A DNA stretch of 24,045 nt from an uncultured Bacillota bacterium (GTDB taxonomy: Bacteria > Bacillota > Clostridia > Lachnospirales > Lachnospiraceae). This document shows positions 16,308 to 23,990 of this stretch, one piece after another. Under the pieces are notes generated by a model that saw only the letters and a program-made list of their open reading frames with translations, was not told the DNA's origin and made no database searches. The position numbers and the translations under genes were made by a program. Every line of letters begins with the position of its first letter. Positions within the stretch are counted from its first letter, which is position 1. The DNA lies in assembly GCA_905200905.1 (NCBI GenBank), contig CAJKMA010000037.1, forward strand, positions 1 through 24,045, written 5' to 3'.

Positions 16308-16475
16308 TATTATGATAGAGGTGCAGGTTTCAAGAGTAACCGACTGCAATAGGCTGGGCAGCCGTAGCAGGTGAAAGGGGAAACTGCCGAAGAAGTAAAG
16401 CAGCCCTGGTTTTGCTTCTGGGACACTGTAGAATATGCAGTGTACTGTCACGGAATCGTGGAGCGCTATCAGCAT
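16308..16475 (+). promoter_or_regulatory. Lysine riboswitch (L-box) aptamer
   Basis: Conserved L-box blocks occur in the right order and spacing: GATAGAGGTGC, TTCAAGAGTAA (loop-E type), AAAGGGGAAACTGCCGAAG, CTGGG, CTGTCACGG and GGAGCGCTATC. The closing P1 stem pairs TGATAG (16313-16318) with CTATCA (16466-16471). This matches the classic lysC leader of Bacillus subtilis block by block. It lies between a promoter and a terminator and reads into the NhaC-type gene, so lysine should cause premature termination. With its promoter and terminator it accounts for the 357-nt gap between the LCP and transporter genes. Confidence 0.95.
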
Positions 16476-16498
16476 TGGTCATAAGAAATTTGCAGAAA

Positions 16499-16546
16499 GA
16501 AACCATGAGCGCGTTCCCGAAGAGGGAGTATCGTTCATGGTTTTTC
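16499..16546 (+). terminator. Riboswitch-controlled terminator
   Basis: AAACCATGA pairs with TCATGGTTT around an inner TCCC-GAAGA-GGGA stem, followed by TTTTCTATT. It lies 25 nt after the lysine aptamer and 37 nt before the transporter start, the expected place for the expression platform. Confidence 0.85.
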
Positions 16547-16582
16547 TATTGTTTTAAGAGGTAAAGAAGAAAGAGAGGAAAA

Positions 16583-18193
16583 ATGATTATGACACAAAAA
16601 AAACGTAAGATTTTGGGAGGGCTTTTTGCGGCATTGGTTCTTATGACGATGTTTGCTGTTACTGTCTTTGCCGCAGAAGGGGAAGCGCCGAAACCACAGA
16701 TGTATGCAACTTTTTGGTCTTTGGTACCACCGGTCATTGCCATTGGACTGGCTTTAATTACAAAGGAAGTGTATAGTTCTTTGTTTGTGGGAATTTTAGT
16801 AGGTGCCCTGTTTTCAGCAGATTTTCAATTTGAGGGAACCGTACTGAAGATATTAGACGAAGGATTTATCGGAGTGTTATCAAGCTCTTCCAATGTGGGA
16901 ATTTTGATTTTCCTGGTAATTCTGGGGGCTATGGTATGTATGATGAATGCAGCCGGCGGTTCCGCTGCCTTCGGAAGATGGGCCAGTACCCATATTAAAA
17001 CAAGAATTGGTGCTCAGATTGCAACGATTATTCTGGGAATGTTGATTTTTGTGGATGACTATTTTAACTGCCTCACAGTTGGAAGCGTTATGCGCCCTAT
17101 TACAGATAAACACAATGTATCAAAGGCAAAATTTTCTTATCTTATTGATGCAACAGCAGCGCCCATTTGTATTATTGCTCCTATTTCTTCCTGGGCTGCA
17201 GCGGTAAGTGGATTTGTAAAAGGTGAGGATGGATTGGCCATTTTTATCAATGCAATTCCTTATAATTTCTACGCATTGCTGACGATTATTATGATGTTTG
17301 GTATGGTATTGATGCGGGTTGATTTTGGACCTATGGCGATTCATGAAGCCAATGCCATAAAGGGCGATATTTATACCACTGGAAAGCGTGTAGATGAAGG
17401 GGAAGAAGTGAAATTTAATCCTAAGGGAAAAGTAATTGATTTGGTTATCCCCATTGTGATTCTTATTATATGCTGTATTACTGGTATGATTTATACGGGT
17501 GGATTTTTCAGTGGTACAGATTTTGTAACCGCATTTTCTAAGAGTGATGCTTCTCTGGCACTTTCCATCGGAAGCTTTTTTGCCCTGGTACTTACCGTGA
17601 TTTTCTATGTATGCAGAAGAGTACTTTCTTTTAGAGGCTGTATGGATTGTATTCCAGAAGGATTCAAGGCTATGGTTCCTGCAATTCTTATTCTTACTTT
17701 TGCCTGGACATTAAAGGCTATGACAGATAGTTTAGGAGCAGATGTATTTGTGGCAACTGCTATGAAATCTGCATCAGAAGGATTAATGAACTTACTTCCT
17801 GCCATTATTTTCCTGGTGGGCTGCTTCTTAGCTTTTGCTACCGGAACTTCCTGGGGAACTTTTGGAATTTTGATTCCTATTGTAGTCGGTGTGTTTGAAG
17901 CTCAGAATCCAGAGCTTATGATTATTTCTATTTCTGCATGTATGGCAGGTGCTGTGTGTGGAGATCATTGTTCACCAATTTCAGATACCACGATTATGGC
18001 GTCAGCTGGTGCTCAGTGCAATCATGTAAATCATGTATCTACACAATTGCCGTATGCTTTAACGGTAGCAGGGGTGAGCTTTGTAACTTATATTGTGGCT
18101 GGATTTGTGCAAACACCATGGATTGCATTGCCAGTGGGAATTGCACTGATGTTAGGAACTTTAGTTGTAATTAAGAAGATACACAAAAAATAA
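16583..18193 (+). CDS. NhaC-family Na+/H+ antiporter-type transporter, probable lysine transporter
   Basis: A 536-aa polytopic membrane protein of the NhaC antiporter family with about 11-13 hydrophobic segments. Family stretches are FVDDYFNCLTVGSVMRPITDKHNVSKAKFSYLIDATAAP and GTSWGTFGILIPI, and ending CGDHCSPISDTTIMASAGAQCNHVNHVSTQLPYA. An N-terminal signal-like helix ending VFAAEGEAP (~8-31) precedes the core. AGAGAGGAAAA lies just before ATG 16583; ATG 16589 is a possible alternative. It is the only gene behind a terminating lysine riboswitch, which points to lysine uptake that is shut off when lysine is plentiful. NhaC-type lysine transporters (LysW) were predicted from such leaders in other Firmicutes. 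The lysine role is inference from regulation; biochemical sodium/proton exchange cannot be excluded. Confidence 0.9.
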   Translation: MIMTQKKRKILGGLFAALVLMTMFAVTVFAAEGEAPKPQMYATFWSLVPPVIAIGLALITKEVYSSLFVGILVGALFSADFQFEGTVLKILDEGFIGVLSSSSNVGILIFLVILGAMVCMMNAAGGSAAFGRWASTHIKTRIGAQIATIILGMLIFVDDYFNCLTVGSVMRPITDKHNVSKAKFSYLIDATAAPICIIAPISSWAAAVSGFVKGEDGLAIFINAIPYNFYALLTIIMMFGMVLMRVDFGPMAIHEANAIKGDIYTTGKRVDEGEEVKFNPKGKVIDLVIPIVILIICCITGMIYTGGFFSGTDFVTAFSKSDASLALSIGSFFALVLTVIFYVCRRVLSFRGCMDCIPEGFKAMVPAILILTFAWTLKAMTDSLGADVFVATAMKSASEGLMNLLPAIIFLVGCFLAFATGTSWGTFGILIPIVVGVFEAQNPELMIISISACMAGAVCGDHCSPISDTTIMASAGAQCNHVNHVSTQLPYALTVAGVSFVTYIVAGFVQTPWIALPVGIALMLGTLVVIKKIHKK

Positions 18194-18292
18194 AGAGCTA
18201 TTCTATGGACTGTATATCGAGAATATTTATACATTTCTGGTTCAGACTGAATTGTATAAATATTCCAGATTGCAGTTGTAGAATAGCTCTTT
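18192..18292. terminator. Long two-stage bidirectional terminator hairpin
   Basis: AAAGAGCTATTCTA (18192-18205) pairs perfectly with TAGAATAGCTCTTT (18279-18292). Inside it GAATATTTATACA (18221-18233) pairs perfectly with TGTATAAATATTC (18253-18265), and the loop contains TTCAGACTGAA. A T-run follows on the plus strand; the minus side has the matching AAAGAGC/TTATTTTTT. It separates the convergent NhaC-type and MATE genes and overlaps the NhaC stop codon. Confidence 0.75.
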
Positions 18293-18301
18293 TTTGATGG
18301 A

Positions 18302-19678
18302 TTAAGAAGCGTGGTCTAAGGCTTTTTCCTGGTTCTTCATTTCTTTTATGACAGAGCGGTTTAGAATGACTGCCAGGAGAAAGGCGCATATATCTGCTGT
18401 TGGCTGTGCCAACTGAATACCAGAGATACCTAAAAAACCTGGGAGAACCAAAATTGCAGGGATGAAGAAGATTCCCTGTCTGGCAGCAGCCAGAAGAGAC
18501 GCTCGGAAGGTTTTTCCTATGGTTTGGGTCATCATATTGTTCATAATCACCCAACCAGTAAGGGGCAGAGCAATACATTGCAGACGAAGAGCCGTTGCGC
18601 CAATGGAAATGACTTGTAAATCGTCTTTTCGGAACAGCGAAATGAGAGGGGAGGCAAAATAGAATCCCAAGGCTGCAATTACAATTAGTACACAGGTGGC
18701 AACTTTTACACAAAACCAAAATGCCTCCATGACCCTGTCATAACGTTTTGCACCGTAATTAAAGCCGCACACAGGCTGAAAGCCCTGACCAAAACCGATG
18801 AGGGAGGAGGAGGCAAACTGACTGATTCTGGAAACAATAGACATAGCGGCAATGGCAGCGTCTCCGTAAGGATTTGCAGCCCAATTAAGAGCCAGAATGG
18901 CGAGGCTGCCCAAACCTTGACGAAAGAGAGAGGGAAGTCCTCCGCCGGCAATAATCCGAAGATTTTTTTTGATTTTACGCAAGGATTTTAGTTTTAGGGG
19001 AACACAGCCAGAAATACGGTGTCCTACAAGAAGCAAGATAAAGCTGACAAATTGACTTAAAATTGTGGCAAAAGCAGCCCCAGACACACCCATGTCAAAA
19101 ACAAAAATAAATAAGGGATCCAGAAAAATATTTAGAATTCCTCCAGAGGTAATACCAATCATAGCATAGAAAGCATTCCCTTGAAACCGCAGTTGATTAT
19201 TCAAAACTAACTGAGCGGTCATGTAAGGAGCCCCTAGGAGAATAATGTTTAAATAATCCTTAGTATAAGGGAGAATGCTTTTGGTAGAACCAAGTGCCAG
19301 GGCCAGGGGCTCCAGAAACACACATCCCAAGATGGTGACGCACAGTCCGCATAAAAGGGCAGAAAAAAAACCGAGAGAAGCCAATTGTCCGGCTGTATCC
19401 GTATCCTTTGCTCCTAGCCGTCTGGAAATGGAATTACCAGAACCATGGCCGAAAAAGAACCCAAGCGCCTGAATGACAGCCATAATGGGAAATACAACGC
19501 CCACAGCAGCCGTAGCGCTGGTACCGATTTTAGATACAAAAAAGGTATCTGCCATGTTATAAAAAGAGGTAATTAGCATACTAATAATGGTGGGCACAGC
19601 CATACGCCCAATCAACCCCGAAATGGGAGCTGTGGTCATCATCTGAAATTTTTCTTCCTGGGTCATAGATGTTTTCAA
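18302..19678 (-). CDS. MATE family efflux transporter
   Basis: A roughly 458-aa, 12-helix cation-coupled multidrug exporter of the MATE family, DinF/NorM-like. Two homologous halves are visible, one starting PISGLIGRMAVPTIISMLITSFYNMADTFFV and the other near GGLPSLFRQGLGSLAILALNWAA. SRISQFASSSLIGFGQGFQPVCGFNYGAKRYDRV is typical of the Lachnospiraceae members. The frame is open to 19747, but a promoter lies inside that extension, so the start must be downstream. TTG 19678 (reading KTSMTQEEKF after it) has GAAGAAGGGA just before it. ATG 19666 is the alternative, though without a good ribosome site. Substrate unknown. It follows sigG on the same strand but has its own promoter. Confidence 0.9.
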   Translation of the reverse strand: MKTSMTQEEKFQMMTTAPISGLIGRMAVPTIISMLITSFYNMADTFFVSKIGTSATAAVGVVFPIMAVIQALGFFFGHGSGNSISRRLGAKDTDTAGQLASLGFFSALLCGLCVTILGCVFLEPLALALGSTKSILPYTKDYLNIILLGAPYMTAQLVLNNQLRFQGNAFYAMIGITSGGILNIFLDPLFIFVFDMGVSGAAFATILSQFVSFILLLVGHRISGCVPLKLKSLRKIKKNLRIIAGGGLPSLFRQGLGSLAILALNWAANPYGDAAIAAMSIVSRISQFASSSLIGFGQGFQPVCGFNYGAKRYDRVMEAFWFCVKVATCVLIVIAALGFYFASPLISLFRKDDLQVISIGATALRLQCIALPLTGWVIMNNMMTQTIGKTFRASLLAAARQGIFFIPAILVLPGFLGISGIQLAQPTADICAFLLAVILNRSVIKEMKNQEKALDHAS

Positions 19679-19718
19679 ACTCGTCCCTTCTTCCTGTATA
19701 AAGTGTTCTATATCTTTT

Positions 19719-19747
19719 ATTATAGAGAACTTCCAGGCAGGGAACAA
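19719..19747 (-). promoter_or_regulatory. Promoter of the MATE gene
   Basis: On the minus strand TTGTTC (19747-19742) and TATAAT (19724-19719) have a 17-bp spacer. It lies in the short gap after sigG and inside the longest MATE reading frame, which rules out the start at 19747. Confidence 0.6.
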
Positions 19748-19774
19748 GAGTGAAAAAAGAAAATATGAGGAAAA

Positions 19775-20554
19775 TCAGGCGCGCAGATAGGTACGCATAC
19801 TTTTTAAGGCATGTTTTTCCAGACGGCTGACCTGGGCCTGGGAGATGCCGATTTCTTGTGCTACTTCCATTTGGGTGCGGCCTTCATAAAAACGCATTTC
19901 TACAATATTTCGTTCCCGCACATCCAGTCGTTTCAATGCCTCTTTTAAAGATAGATTTTCAATCCAATTTTCTTCTTTATTTTTTTTGTCACTAATTTGA
20001 TCCATAACATATAGGGTGTCTCCACCTTCTGTGTAAACTGGTTCATAGAGACTTACCGGACTTTGGATGGCATCCAGAGCATAAACGATTTCCTCTTTAT
20101 CTATGCCGATTTCTTCGGCAATTTCATTTAAGGTAGGCTCTTTGAGATTCTGTTTCATATAATTTTCTTTTGCATAGATTGCTTTATAGGCAGTATCTCG
20201 TAGAGAACGGCTGACCCGAATGGAATTATTATCTCTTAAATAGCGGCGAATTTCGCCGATAATCATGGGAACTGCATAAGTAGAAAATTTTACATTTAAG
20301 GTTGTATCAAAATTATCAATGGCCTTCATAAGCCCTACACATCCAATTTGAAACAGGTCATCTGCATTTTCATTGCTGCTGGAAAATCGTTTGATGACAC
20401 TGAGTACCAGACGTAGATTCCCTTTAATATATCGTTCTCGGGCTTGCCTATCTCCTTTTTTAATACGTTCAAATAAAGCCTCTTTTTCTTCATTGGTAAG
20501 AACAGGGAGACGCGAGGTGTTCACGCCGCAGATTTCAACTTTATTGAGTGCCAT
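19775..20554 (-). CDS. sigG: RNA polymerase sporulation sigma factor SigG
   Basis: A 259-aa sigma-70-type factor that directs late forespore gene expression during sporulation. The N-terminal KVEICGVNTSRLPVL is diagnostic of SigG rather than SigF or SigE. Region 2 follows (~45-115: DDLFQIGCVGLMKAIDNFD, then KFSTYAVPMIIGEIRRYLRDN). Region 3 (~120-185) and region 4 with the HTH RTQMEVAQEIGISQAQVSRLEKHAL (~222-250) complete it. Length is normal. The TTGGAGGATTCTTGCT site fixes the start. It is not beside sigE/spoIIGA in this window. It points to an organism that sporulates or recently did. Confidence 0.95.
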   Translation of the reverse strand: MALNKVEICGVNTSRLPVLTNEEKEALFERIKKGDRQARERYIKGNLRLVLSVIKRFSSSNENADDLFQIGCVGLMKAIDNFDTTLNVKFSTYAVPMIIGEIRRYLRDNNSIRVSRSLRDTAYKAIYAKENYMKQNLKEPTLNEIAEEIGIDKEEIVYALDAIQSPVSLYEPVYTEGGDTLYVMDQISDKKNKEENWIENLSLKEALKRLDVRERNIVEMRFYEGRTQMEVAQEIGISQAQVSRLEKHALKSMRTYLRA

Positions 20555-20585
20555 AGCAAGAATCCTCCAATCATTTTCTATTAAG

Positions 20586-20615
20586 AATGATTCTCAGCAG
20601 AAAGGGACAATATAC
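20586..20615 (-). promoter_or_regulatory. Candidate SigF/SigG-type promoter of sigG
   Basis: On the minus strand GTATA (20615-20611) matches the forespore -35 GYWTA. After a 15-bp spacer, GAGAATCATT (20595-20586) matches most of the -10 GGNRANANTW. The start would lie about 25 nt before the sigG ATG. No sigma-A promoter of similar quality is visible there. Matches by eye only. Confidence 0.45.
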
Positions 20616-20689
20616 CAGAATGGGGGAAATTTAATAAAGTTTTAGACCTTGACAAAGAATATGGAAGGGCTGTTTTTTATTGTTCTGGA

Positions 20690-20718
20690 TTGCAATAAAA
20701 GGGGTCAGATGCTATGAT
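20690..20718 (+). promoter_or_regulatory. Promoter of the udp-cdd-deoB-deoC operon
   Basis: TTGCAA (20690-20695) and TATGAT (20713-20718) with a 17-bp spacer. The -10 covers the upstream in-frame ATG at 20714, so translation must begin at ATG 20744. Confidence 0.6.
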
Positions 20719-20743
20719 ACAGATAGAAGAAAGGGGTGTGCTT

Positions 20744-21526
20744 ATGCAGAATTATTCAGGAGAAATTGGATTACAATATCATTTACAGATTCGCAAAGGG
20801 GATGTGGGAAAATATGTGATTTTGCCTGGAGATCCCAAACGATGTGAAAAAATTGCCAGCCATTTTGAGGATGCAAAATTAGTGGCAGATAGCAGGGAAT
20901 ATGTGACCTATACAGGATATCTGGAGGGGGAAAAAGTAAGTGTGACCTCAACAGGAATCGGTGGGCCTTCTGCCTCCATTGCTCTAGAGGAGCTGGTAAG
21001 GTGCGGAGCAGATACTTTTATCAGGGTGGGAACCTGTGGTGGCATGGACATAGAGGTGAAAGGCGGAGACCTGGTGGTTGCCACAGGAGCCATCCGTATG
21101 GAAGGCACCAGCAAGGAATATGCACCTATTGAATATCCGGCAGTGGCAGATCTAGAGGTAACCAACGCTCTGGTTCAGGCAGCAAAAGAACTAGGGTATT
21201 CTTATCATACTGGTGTGGTGCAGTGTAAGGATGCGTTTTATGGGCAGCACGAACCAGAGACAAAACCAGTTGGTTATGAACTCTTGAATAAATGGGATGC
21301 ATGGTTGCGCATGGGATGCAAGGCTTCGGAAATGGAATCTGCAGCGCTGTTTATTGTGGCATCCTATCTTAGAGTGCGGGCTGGCTCTGATTTTTTGGTA
21401 GTAGGAAATCAAGAACGAGAAAAAGCAGGATTGGAAAATCCTATTGTACATGATACAGAGGCTGCTATTAAGGTGGCTGTGGAAGCTTTGCGACTGCTAA
21501 TCAGAAAGGACAGAGAAAACTTATGA
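20744..21526 (+). CDS. udp: Uridine phosphorylase
   Basis: A 260-aa member of the PNP/UDP nucleoside phosphorylase family, splitting uridine (and perhaps deoxyuridine) with phosphate into the base and a (deoxy)ribose-1-phosphate. VILPGDPKRCEKIA is the phosphate-binding start. CSTGIGGPS-type STGIGGPSASIALEEL, FIRVGTCGGM and the substrate-site GCKASEMESAALF follow the order seen in E. coli Udp. Start ATG 20744 (MQNYSGEIGLQYHL) has GAAAGGGGTG before it; the longer frame overlaps the promoter. Its TGA overlaps the next ATG as ATGA, so translation is coupled to cdd. First gene of a four-gene pyrimidine nucleoside operon. Confidence 0.92.
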   Translation: MQNYSGEIGLQYHLQIRKGDVGKYVILPGDPKRCEKIASHFEDAKLVADSREYVTYTGYLEGEKVSVTSTGIGGPSASIALEELVRCGADTFIRVGTCGGMDIEVKGGDLVVATGAIRMEGTSKEYAPIEYPAVADLEVTNALVQAAKELGYSYHTGVVQCKDAFYGQHEPETKPVGYELLNKWDAWLRMGCKASEMESAALFIVASYLRVRAGSDFLVVGNQEREKAGLENPIVHDTEAAIKVAVEALRLLIRKDRENL

Positions 21527-21951
21527 CAGAAGAACAGAAAAGGACTTTAGTAGAAAAGGCTTTGGAAGCCAAAAAGTTTTCTTATGCGCCTTATTCGGAT
21601 TTTCGGGTGGGTGCAGCATTGCTTGCTAAAAATGGGCAGGTGATTACAGGATGTAATATTGAAAATGCAGCTTATTCTCCAACCAATTGTGCAGAACGTA
21701 CAGCTGTATTTAAAGCGGTTTCAGAAGGAATTCGGGAATTTGAAGCCATTGCTATTGTGGGAGGTCCTGGGGAAGAACTGCCGAAAGAGATAGCAGCACC
21801 CTGCGGTGTGTGCAGACAGGTACTTATGGAATTTTGTGATGCCAAGGAATTGAAAGTACTTCTTGGAAAAGGAGATAAAACCTGGCAGGAATATACATTG
21901 GAAGAACTTCTTCCCCTTGGTTTTTCCATGACAAAAACAGGAGAGGAGTGA
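21523..21951 (+). CDS. cdd: Cytidine deaminase
   Basis: A 142-aa zinc enzyme that turns cytidine and deoxycytidine into uridine and deoxyuridine, feeding Udp encoded just upstream. The zinc/catalytic motif CAE (C56, E58) in NCAERTAVF and the second motif PCGVC (C94, C97) make the homotetrameric three-cysteine type. FSYAPYSDFRVGAAL is the usual N-terminal signature. Length is typical for the short tetrameric class. It starts within the udp stop (ATGA overlap) and ends 4 nt before deoB. Confidence 0.96.
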   Translation: MTEEQKRTLVEKALEAKKFSYAPYSDFRVGAALLAKNGQVITGCNIENAAYSPTNCAERTAVFKAVSEGIREFEAIAIVGGPGEELPKEIAAPCGVCRQVLMEFCDAKELKVLLGKGDKTWQEYTLEELLPLGFSMTKTGEE

Positions 21952-21955
21952 GAAT

Positions 21956-23140
21956 ATGGGATATCAGAGGATTTTTACCATTGTATTAGATTCCCTTGGG
22001 ATTGGTGCTATGGATGATTCTCCAAAATATGGAGATGTTGGAGTGGATACTCTGGGGCATATTGCAGCACACAGGGAACATCTGCAGATTCCAAATCTAC
22101 AGCGTCTGGGAATTGCCAATTTAAAATCCCTTCAAGGGGTGGAGCCTGTAGAGCATCCTTTGGCAGATTATATGCGGTTGCAGGAAAAAAGCTGTGGAAA
22201 AGATACCATGACTGGTCATTGGGAAATGATGGGGCTTTATGTGACCAAACCTTTTAAGACTTTTACAGAGACAGGGTTTCCAAGAGAGTTGATAGAAGAA
22301 TTGGAGAAGCGTACAGGTAGAACCATCATTGGGAATAAAAGTGCCAGTGGAACGGAAATTTTGGAAGAACTGGGGGAAGAAGAAATCCGAGATGGAAAGC
22401 TCATTGTCTATACTTCAGCGGATTCGGTACTTCAGATTTGCGGCAATGAGGAAACCATGGGGCTGGAAAACTTGTATCACTACTGTGAAATTGCCAGAGA
22501 GCTTACCATGCGTGATGAGTGGAAAGTGGGAAGAGTCATTGCCAGACCTTATACGGGAAGGAAAAGGGGAGAGTTTCAGCGTACAGCAAACCGTCACGAC
22601 TATGCTTTGAAACCCTATGGAAAAACGGTTCTTGACAGTTTAAAAGAACATGGTTTCGATGTGATTTCAGTTGGCAAAATTTATGATATTTTTGATGGAC
22701 AGGGATTGACAGCATCTAATAAATCCAAGAGTTCTGTTCACGGAATGGAACAGACCATAGAAATTGCAAAAGAAGAGTTTCGGGGACTTTGTTTTACCAA
22801 TTTGGTGGATTTTGATGCCTTGTGGGGACATAGAAGAAATGTCCAGGGATATGCAGAAGAGTTGGAAAAATTTGATGTAATGTTAGGGAAACTTTTGAAT
22901 GTATTAAGGGAGGAGGATTTGCTAATCCTCACAGCAGACCATGGAAATGACCCTACTTATATAGGAACAGACCACACCAGGGAACAAGTGCCTTTCCTTG
23001 CATATTCTCCATCCATGAAGGAAGGAAAGAATTTAGGGGTCAGCGATACTTTTGCAGTGATTGGAGCCACTATTGCAGAGAATTTTCAGGTGCCAATGCC
23101 AGAGGGAACCATTGGAGCCTCAGTTCTAGAAAAGCTGTAA
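21956..23140 (+). CDS. deoB: Phosphopentomutase
   Basis: A 394-aa manganese enzyme of the alkaline phosphatase superfamily, interconverting (deoxy)ribose-1-phosphate and -5-phosphate. It takes the sugar phosphate released by Udp and hands deoxyribose-5-phosphate to DeoC. Metal ligand D12 lies in TIVLDSLGIGAMDD. The phosphorylated Thr is T84 in GKDTMTGHWE. The distal metal motifs TADHGNDPTYIGTDHTREQVP complete the site. Full length, with an AGGAGAGGAGTGAGAAT ribosome site within the end of cdd. Confidence 0.97.
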   Translation: MGYQRIFTIVLDSLGIGAMDDSPKYGDVGVDTLGHIAAHREHLQIPNLQRLGIANLKSLQGVEPVEHPLADYMRLQEKSCGKDTMTGHWEMMGLYVTKPFKTFTETGFPRELIEELEKRTGRTIIGNKSASGTEILEELGEEEIRDGKLIVYTSADSVLQICGNEETMGLENLYHYCEIARELTMRDEWKVGRVIARPYTGRKRGEFQRTANRHDYALKPYGKTVLDSLKEHGFDVISVGKIYDIFDGQGLTASNKSKSSVHGMEQTIEIAKEEFRGLCFTNLVDFDALWGHRRNVQGYAEELEKFDVMLGKLLNVLREEDLLILTADHGNDPTYIGTDHTREQVPFLAYSPSMKEGKNLGVSDTFAVIGATIAENFQVPMPEGTIGASVLEKL

Positions 23141-23159
23141 AAGGGAAAGGAGTAGGACG

Positions 23160-23810
23160 ATGGAAAAAAGAGAGATTTTAAAGAGATTAGATCATACGTT
23201 ATTGAAACAGACAGCGACCTGGGAACAAATTCGTGGGCTGTGCGAAGAAGGAATGGAATATCAAGTTGCCTCAGTATGTATTCCTCCCTGTTATGTAAAA
23301 AAGGCCAAAGATTACGTGCAGGAAGGCTTAAAAATTTGTACGGTGATTGGATTTCCTAATGGAAATATGACTACAGCAGCAAAGGTTTTTGAGACAGAGG
23401 ATGCTGTGAAAAACGGGGCAGATGAAATTGATATGGTGATTAATCTGGGAATGGTAAAAGACAGGGACTATGAAGGAGTTTTGGCAGAAATTCAGGCTGT
23501 TAAGAAAGCCTGCCATGGAAAACTTTTGAAAGTAATTATTGAAACCTGCCTCCTGACAGAAGAAGAGAAGATAGAGCTATGTAAGGTGGTTACTATGTCT
23601 GGAGCAGATTATATTAAGACTTCTACAGGATTTTCTACGGGAGGAGCTACTTTTGCAGATGTTGAGCTAATGAGAAAACATGTGGGAAAAGAAGTAAAAG
23701 TAAAGGCAGCAGGAGGAATTGCTTCCGTAGAAGGTGCAGAAAAATTTATTTCTCTTGGTGCAGACAGGTTAGGAACCAGCAGACTAATTTCGTTGTTGGA
23801 AGAAGTATAG
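23160..23810 (+). CDS. deoC: Deoxyribose-phosphate aldolase
   Basis: A 216-aa class I aldolase splitting 2-deoxyribose-5-phosphate into glyceraldehyde-3-phosphate and acetaldehyde, the last step of deoxynucleoside breakdown. It is a TIM barrel with the Schiff-base lysine K153 in DYIKTSTGFSTGGAT. The partner lysine K182 is in VKVKAAGGI, and D92 in EIDMVINLG helps proton relay. AAAGGAGTAGGACG precedes the start, 19 nt after deoB. A strong terminator follows, so deoC is the last gene of the operon. Confidence 0.97.
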   Translation: MEKREILKRLDHTLLKQTATWEQIRGLCEEGMEYQVASVCIPPCYVKKAKDYVQEGLKICTVIGFPNGNMTTAAKVFETEDAVKNGADEIDMVINLGMVKDRDYEGVLAEIQAVKKACHGKLLKVIIETCLLTEEEKIELCKVVTMSGADYIKTSTGFSTGGATFADVELMRKHVGKEVKVKAAGGIASVEGAEKFISLGADRLGTSRLISLLEEV

Positions 23811-23823
23811 AAGAAAAGAGAAG

Positions 23824-23855
23824 TGGTTGTATATTGTTTTATACAACCATTTTTA
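23824..23855 (+). terminator. Terminator of the udp-cdd-deoB-deoC operon
   Basis: TGGTTGTATA and TATACAACCA form a perfect 10-bp stem with a 6-nt loop, followed by TTTTTATC, 13 nt after deoC. Confidence 0.9.
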
Positions 23856-23926
23856 TCTTGGAAAACTGTGGGCAGAACAGGAAAACATTCTCTAAAATAT
23901 TTTTTTGATTTTTTTCAAAAAAAGTG

Positions 23927-23956
23927 TTGACAATTCATGACAAATCATTATATAAT
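23927..23956 (+). promoter_or_regulatory. Promoter of the tRNA-Val gene or cluster
   Basis: TTGACA (23927-23932) and TATAAT (23951-23956), both consensus, with an 18-bp spacer. A/T runs just upstream (23895-23923) could act as an UP element. Confidence 0.8.
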
Positions 23957-23990
23957 AGCAAAGCAGTCAGCGATACAGCAACTGCAGAAC

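Noticed and set aside
18198..18719. 173-aa minus-strand ORF in another frame of the MATE gene
   Set aside because: Overlaps the MATE coding sequence and the terminator hairpin, with Cys/Ser/His-rich non-conserved sequence.
19679..19747. MATE start at 19747 (longest frame)
   Set aside because: The codon is TTG forming part of a -35 box, with TATAAT 17 bp downstream; transcription would begin after it.
20649..20690. TTGACA near 20650 as promoter for udp
   Set aside because: No -10 box at 16-18 bp; the TTGCAA/TATGAT pair at 20690-20718 is better.
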